A DNA stretch of 30,000 nt. It comes from Penaeus vannamei. Taxonomy: Eukaryota > Arthropoda > Malacostraca > Decapoda > Penaeidae. Under the pieces are notes generated by a model that worked only from the letters and a program-made list of their open reading frames with translations, was not told the DNA's origin and searched no databases. Position 1 is the stretch's first letter, and every line of letters starts with the position of its first letter. A program made the translations under genes and the position numbers. The DNA lies in NCBI RefSeq assembly GCF_042767895.1, contig NC_091552.1:26415900-26445899 (forward strand). The letters are read 5' to 3'. This document shows, one piece after another, positions 26,001 through 30,000 of this stretch.

Positions 26001-28556
26001 TCGAAAAAGGGGGGTTTCGACTGATCTCTCGAAAGGCTAGATTTCGCCGGTTTTTCGACTTCTGGGATTTTTCTACTTTTAGCCTTTTTCTCATTATAGC
26101 TGGGCTTTATAATGATAATCATCATTATTGTCATTATCATCATCATTATTGTCATTATCATCATCATTATTATCATTACTATCATTATCACTGTAATCAC
26201 CCTTAATTATCACCTCATTATAATAATCATTATCTTAATTATTAATGCCATTTTCATCATTATAATTATTTTGATAATGATAATGACAATAATGATAATT
26301 CTGAAAATAATAACAATAATACGGATTATAATAACAATAATAGCTGTTATACTTACTTTTATTATTATTTGTTATCATTGTCGTTATTATTTTTAGGAAA
26401 ACCATTAGAATAGTGTTGATTATTGCTATTATTGCAGTTATTAGGCAAATGATCATTATAATTATCATTGTATAATTATTGTCATAATTATTGTCCTCAT
26501 TACTCTCATAATTATCATTATTATCGTCATTATTGTTATTATTGATGGGGTTATCATCAAAATCATCATAATTAGCAGAATTATTGCTAAGATCATCATG
26601 ATCATACTTTAAACTCAAAAAAGGGGGTTTTCGACTCATCTCTCTAAAGGCTGTATTTGGCTAGATTTCGCCTGTTTTTCGACTTTTGGGATTTTTCTAC
26701 TTTTAGCCTTTTTCTCATTATTGTCATTATCATCATCATTATTATCATTACTGTCATTATCGCCCTAATCACCCCTAATATAGTAATTATAATAATCATT
26801 ATCTTAATTATTAATGTCATTTTCATCATTATAATTATTTCAATAATGATAATGGCACTAAGGATAATTCTAGAAACAATAACAACAATAATAAGGATTA
26901 TAATAACAATAAAAGCCGTGCTATAATTACTTTTATTATTATTTCTGTTATCATTGTCGTTATTATTATTAGAAAAATCATTAGAATAGTGTTGATTATT
27001 GCTATTATTGCAATTATTACGCAAATCATCATTATAATTATCACTGTATAATTATTGTCCTAATTACTCTCATAATTATCATTATTATCCTCATTATTGT
27101 CATTATTGATGGGGTTATCATCAAAATCATCATAATTAGCAGAATTATTGCTAAGATGATCATAATCATCCTTTAAACTCGAAAAAGGGGGGTTTTCGAC
27201 TCATCTCTCCAAAGGCTGTATTTAGCTAAATTTCGCCTGTTTTTCGACTTTTAGGATTTTTCTACTTTTTGCCTTTTTTCTCATTATAGATGGGCTTTAT
27301 AATGATGATTATCATTATTGTCATTATCATCATCATTATTATCATTACTTTCATTATCGCCCTAAGCACCCTTAATATAGTCATTATAATAATCATTATT
27401 TTTAATTATTAATGTCATTTTCATCATTATAATTATTCTAATAATGATAATGACAATAATGATAATTTTATAAATAATAACAATAATAATAAGGATTATA
27501 ACAATAATAGCCCTTTTATAATTACTTTTATTATTATTTCTGTTATCATTGTCGTTATTATTATTAGGAAAATCATTAGAATAGTGTTGATTATTGCTAT
27601 TATTGCAATTATTAGGCAAATCATTAGCATAATTATTGTCCTAATTACTCACATAATTATCATTATTATCGTCATTTTTGTCATTATTCATTCGGTTATC
27701 ATCAAAATCATCATAATTAGCAGAATTATTGCTAAGATCGTCATGATCATACTTTAAACTCGAAAAAGGGGGTTTTGGACTCATCTCTCCAAAGGCTGTA
27801 TTTGGCTAGATTTCGCCGGTTTTTCGATTTTTGGGATTTTTCTACTTTTAGCCTTTTTCTCATTATAGATGGGCTTTGTAATAATAATCATCATCATTTT
27901 TGTCACTATCATCATCATTATTATCATTACTGTCATTATCGCCCTAATTACCCCTAATCTAGTAATTATAATAATCATAATCTTAATTATTAATGTCATT
28001 TTCATCATTATAATTATTTTAATAATGATAATGACAAAAATGGTAATTCTGGAAAGAATAACAAAAATAATAAGGATTATAATAACAATAAAAGCCGTGT
28101 TATAATTACTTTAATTATTATATCTGTTATCATTGTCGTTATTATTATTAGGAAAATCATTAGAATAGTGTTGATTATTGCTATTATTGCAACTATTAGG
28201 CAAATCATCATTATAATTATCATTGTATAATTATTGTCCTAATTGCTCTCATAATTATCATTATTATCGTCATTATTGTCATTATTGATGGGTTATCATC
28301 AAAATCATCATAATTAGCAGAATTATTGCTAAGATCATCATGATCATCCTTTAAACTCGAAAAATGGGGGTTTTCGACTGATCTCTCCAAAGGCTGTATT
28401 TGGCTAAATTTCGCCGGTTTTTCGACTTCTGGGATTTTTCTACTTTTAGCCTTTTTCTCATTATAGATGGGCTTCATAATGATAATGATAATTATCATCA
28501 TTATTGTCATTATCATTATCATTATTATCATTACTGTCATTATCGCTCTAATCACC

Positions 28557-28560
28557 CTTA
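28557..28560. other. Junction from subfamily B to subfamily A, same strand
   Basis: B text CTCTAATCACCCTTA is followed at 28561 by A text TGGGATTTTATTACTTTTGG. In intact B copies CACCCTTA continues as ATATAGTC. In some A copies (for example near 8894) TGGGATTT is preceded by CGACTTA. The four bases CTTA fit both sides, so the join carries 4 bp of microhomology. Confidence 0.85.
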
Positions 28561-30000
28561 TGGGATTTTATTACTTTTGGCCTTTATTTCATTATAAATG
28601 GACTGGATAATAATTATTATCATCATCATTATCATTACTGTCATTATTCTTATGATTATTATCATTATAGCCATTATCATCATGATTATCATCAATATTG
28701 TCATCATTATTGCAGTTATAATGATTATTATTCTAATTATTATAGATTTTTTCATCATCATATCTATTTTTATAATGATAATAGCAATAATGATAATTTA
28801 AGAAATAATAATGACAAAAGTAATAATTATAAAGACAAGGATAATGATGTTATTATTATTTCTATTGTAATTATTATTTTGAAAATTATTGGAATAGAGT
28901 TGATTACTACCATTATTGCAGTAATTATCAAAATTATCATTACAATTATTTTATCATTATCATTATTATTCTCATTATCATTGTCATTATCATCATAATT
29001 ATTATCATTATTGCATATTATGAAGGAATTATCATGAAAATCATCACAATTACCTGAATTAATGTTAAAATCCTCATAATTACCAATAAAAAGCGAGAAA
29101 CGGTATTTTTCAACGTTTCTCTCACAAGGCTGTAATACGCTAGATTTTGCCGTTTTTTCGACTTCTGGGATTTTATTACTTTTGGCCTTTATTTCATTAT
29201 AAATGGACTGGATAATAATTATCACCATTACTATCATTACTTTCATTATTATTATGATTATTATCATCAAAGTCATTATCACCATGATTATCATCATTAT
29301 TATCATAATTATTGCAGTTATAATGATTATTATGCTAATTTTTATAGCTATTTTCATCATGATAATTATCTTTATAATGATAATAGCAATAATGATAATT
29401 TTAGAAATAATAATGACAATAGTAATAATTATAATGACAATGATAATGATGTTATTATTATTTCTGTTGTCATTATAAGTCTGAAAATTATTGGAATAGA
29501 GTTGATTATTGCTATTATTGCAGTAATTATCAAAATTATCATTATAATATGATTTTATTATTATTATCATTGTTATTGTCATTATCATTGTCATTATCAT
29601 CATAATTATCATCATTATTGCATATAATGAAGGAATTATCATGAAAATCATCACAATTACCTGAATTAATGTTAAAATCCTCATAATTACCAATAAAAAG
29701 CGAAAAATGTTTTTTTTCGACGTTTCTTTCACAAGGCTGTAATTCGCTAGATTTAGCCGTTTTATCGACTTATGGGGTTTTATTACTTTTGGCCTTTATT
29801 TAATTATAAATGGACTGGATAATTATTATTATCATCATTATTATCATTACTGTCATTATTCTTATGGTTATTATCATTATAGTCATTATCATCATGATTA
29901 TCATCAATATTATCATCATTATTGCAGTTATAATGTTTATTATGCTAATTATTATAGCTATTTTCATCATCATAGCTATTTTTTTAATGATAATAGCAAT
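28560..30000 (-). repeat. Satellite subfamily A, inverted array, right part
   Basis: Subfamily A resumes on the minus strand with landmarks near 28598, 29203 and 29811 (spacings about 605 and 608 bp) and runs off the right edge. A 65-bp stretch, 28635-28699, is identical to 8376-8440 in the A array left of the B block, including the variant ATTATAGCCATTATC. The two A blocks are thus close relatives on the same strand. Cores near 29090-29165 and 29690-29770 keep GCTAGATTTTGCCGTTTTTT-like text and the CGAAAA/TTTTTCG palindrome. Confidence 0.94.

Larger units (their letters stand above)
13883..28559 (-). repeat. Satellite subfamily B, long inverted array (26 landmarks)
   Basis: The complementary landmark (CTCATTATAGATGGGCTTTA) recurs near 13921, 14488, 15101, 15669, 16269, 16849, 17423, 18018, 18615, 19212, 19771, 20331, 20909, 21469, 22013, 22617, 23193, 23786, 24361, 24956, 25529, 26102, 26721, 27292, 27871 and 28469. 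Spacings run from about 544 to 618 bp with a mean near 582. Copies near 22617, 24361 and 26721 have altered or partly deleted landmarks. Cores are shortened at about 15610 and 26035, and the hairpin is lost at about 19670. Other constant segments are TGATGGGGTTATCATCAAAA, AATTAGCAGAATTATTGCTA, AATAGTGTTGATTATTGCTA and CACCCTTAATATAGTCATTA. Length differences lie mostly in the trinucleotide-like arms. Long Ile/Met- or Asn/Tyr-rich reading frames occur in every unit on both strands and are not genes. Confidence 0.96.

Noticed and set aside
13883..28559. CENP-B box in the core
   Set aside because: The core text TTCGCTAGATTTCGCCGG fits the first half of the box (TTCGnnnnA) but lacks CGGG at the required position. 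I do not claim a match.
13883..28559. G-quadruplexes from the G-runs in the core
   Set aside because: Each monomer has only one run of 3-6 G on that strand, with no further G-runs close enough for an intramolecular quadruplex.
2652..30000. Dozens of open reading frames of 60-300 codons rich in Ile, Met, Asn, Asp or Tyr on both strands, including a 301-codon frame at 28827-29732 (minus)
   Set aside because: They follow from the 3-bp periodic ATN/GAC text: repeated ATT/ATC/ATA/ATG codons cannot be stops in that frame. They occur in several frames at once, shift frame at each indel between monomers and show no domains. They are not genes.
2646..30000. CRISPR array or other prokaryotic repeat system
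   Set aside because: The repeated unit is about 540-620 bp and is itself repetitive throughout. There are no short identical repeats with unique spacers and no cas-like genes.
1..30000. tRNA, rRNA or other structured RNA genes
   Set aside because: No cloverleaf, box A/B pair or rRNA-like text was noticed; apart from the cores the satellite is too AT-rich and low in complexity.

Overview
This window looks like a gene-free stretch of an animal nuclear genome. About 91% of it (roughly 2646-30000) is one AT-rich complex satellite. The remaining left flank holds two decayed LINE-type retrotransposon relics and a compound microsatellite. Nothing points to a prokaryote: there are no credible genes and no operon structure. 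A decapod crustacean (shrimp or crab) is my best guess, from the mix of heavy AT/GT simple repeats, CR1/Jockey-type LINE relics and ATN-trinucleotide satellites. That guess is weak, because no sequence search was possible.

Layout: 1-570, minus-strand remnant of the C-terminal part of a LINE reverse transcriptase protein, running off the left edge. 571-1470, unique sequence with nothing recognised. 1472-1684, AT/GT/TATG compound microsatellite. 1705-2645, plus-strand remnant of a second LINE reverse transcriptase (SGVPQGS and YADD motifs visible; frameshifts and stops). 2646-6620, satellite subfamily A on the plus strand. 6621-9396, subfamily A inverted. 9397-13882, subfamily B on the plus strand. 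13883-28559, subfamily B inverted, 26 landmark copies with a mean period of about 582 bp. 28560-30000, subfamily A again, inverted, running off the right edge.

Each satellite monomer (about 530-620 bp when full) has a GC-richer core of about 110 bp and long degenerate ATT/ATC/ATA/ATG trinucleotide arms. The core holds nearly all the CpGs, A-tracts at roughly helical spacing, CGAAA motifs 10-11 bp apart, and a TCGAAAA...TTTTCGA hairpin. The arms contain inverted repeats. A and B align along the whole monomer and are diverged subfamilies of one satellite. The long Ile/Met/Asn/Asp-rich reading frames on both strands are by-products of the 3-bp periodicity, not genes.

The most interesting structure is in the array architecture. 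The 19-kb B block sits inside same-strand A sequence and seems to replace the core of one A monomer. Two inversion points have diverged arms, which argues against a simple hairpin-read artefact. Monomers lacking the core recur, and some stretches show a two-monomer higher-order period. No genes act together here; any role (heterochromatin, centromere or pericentromere) is inference.
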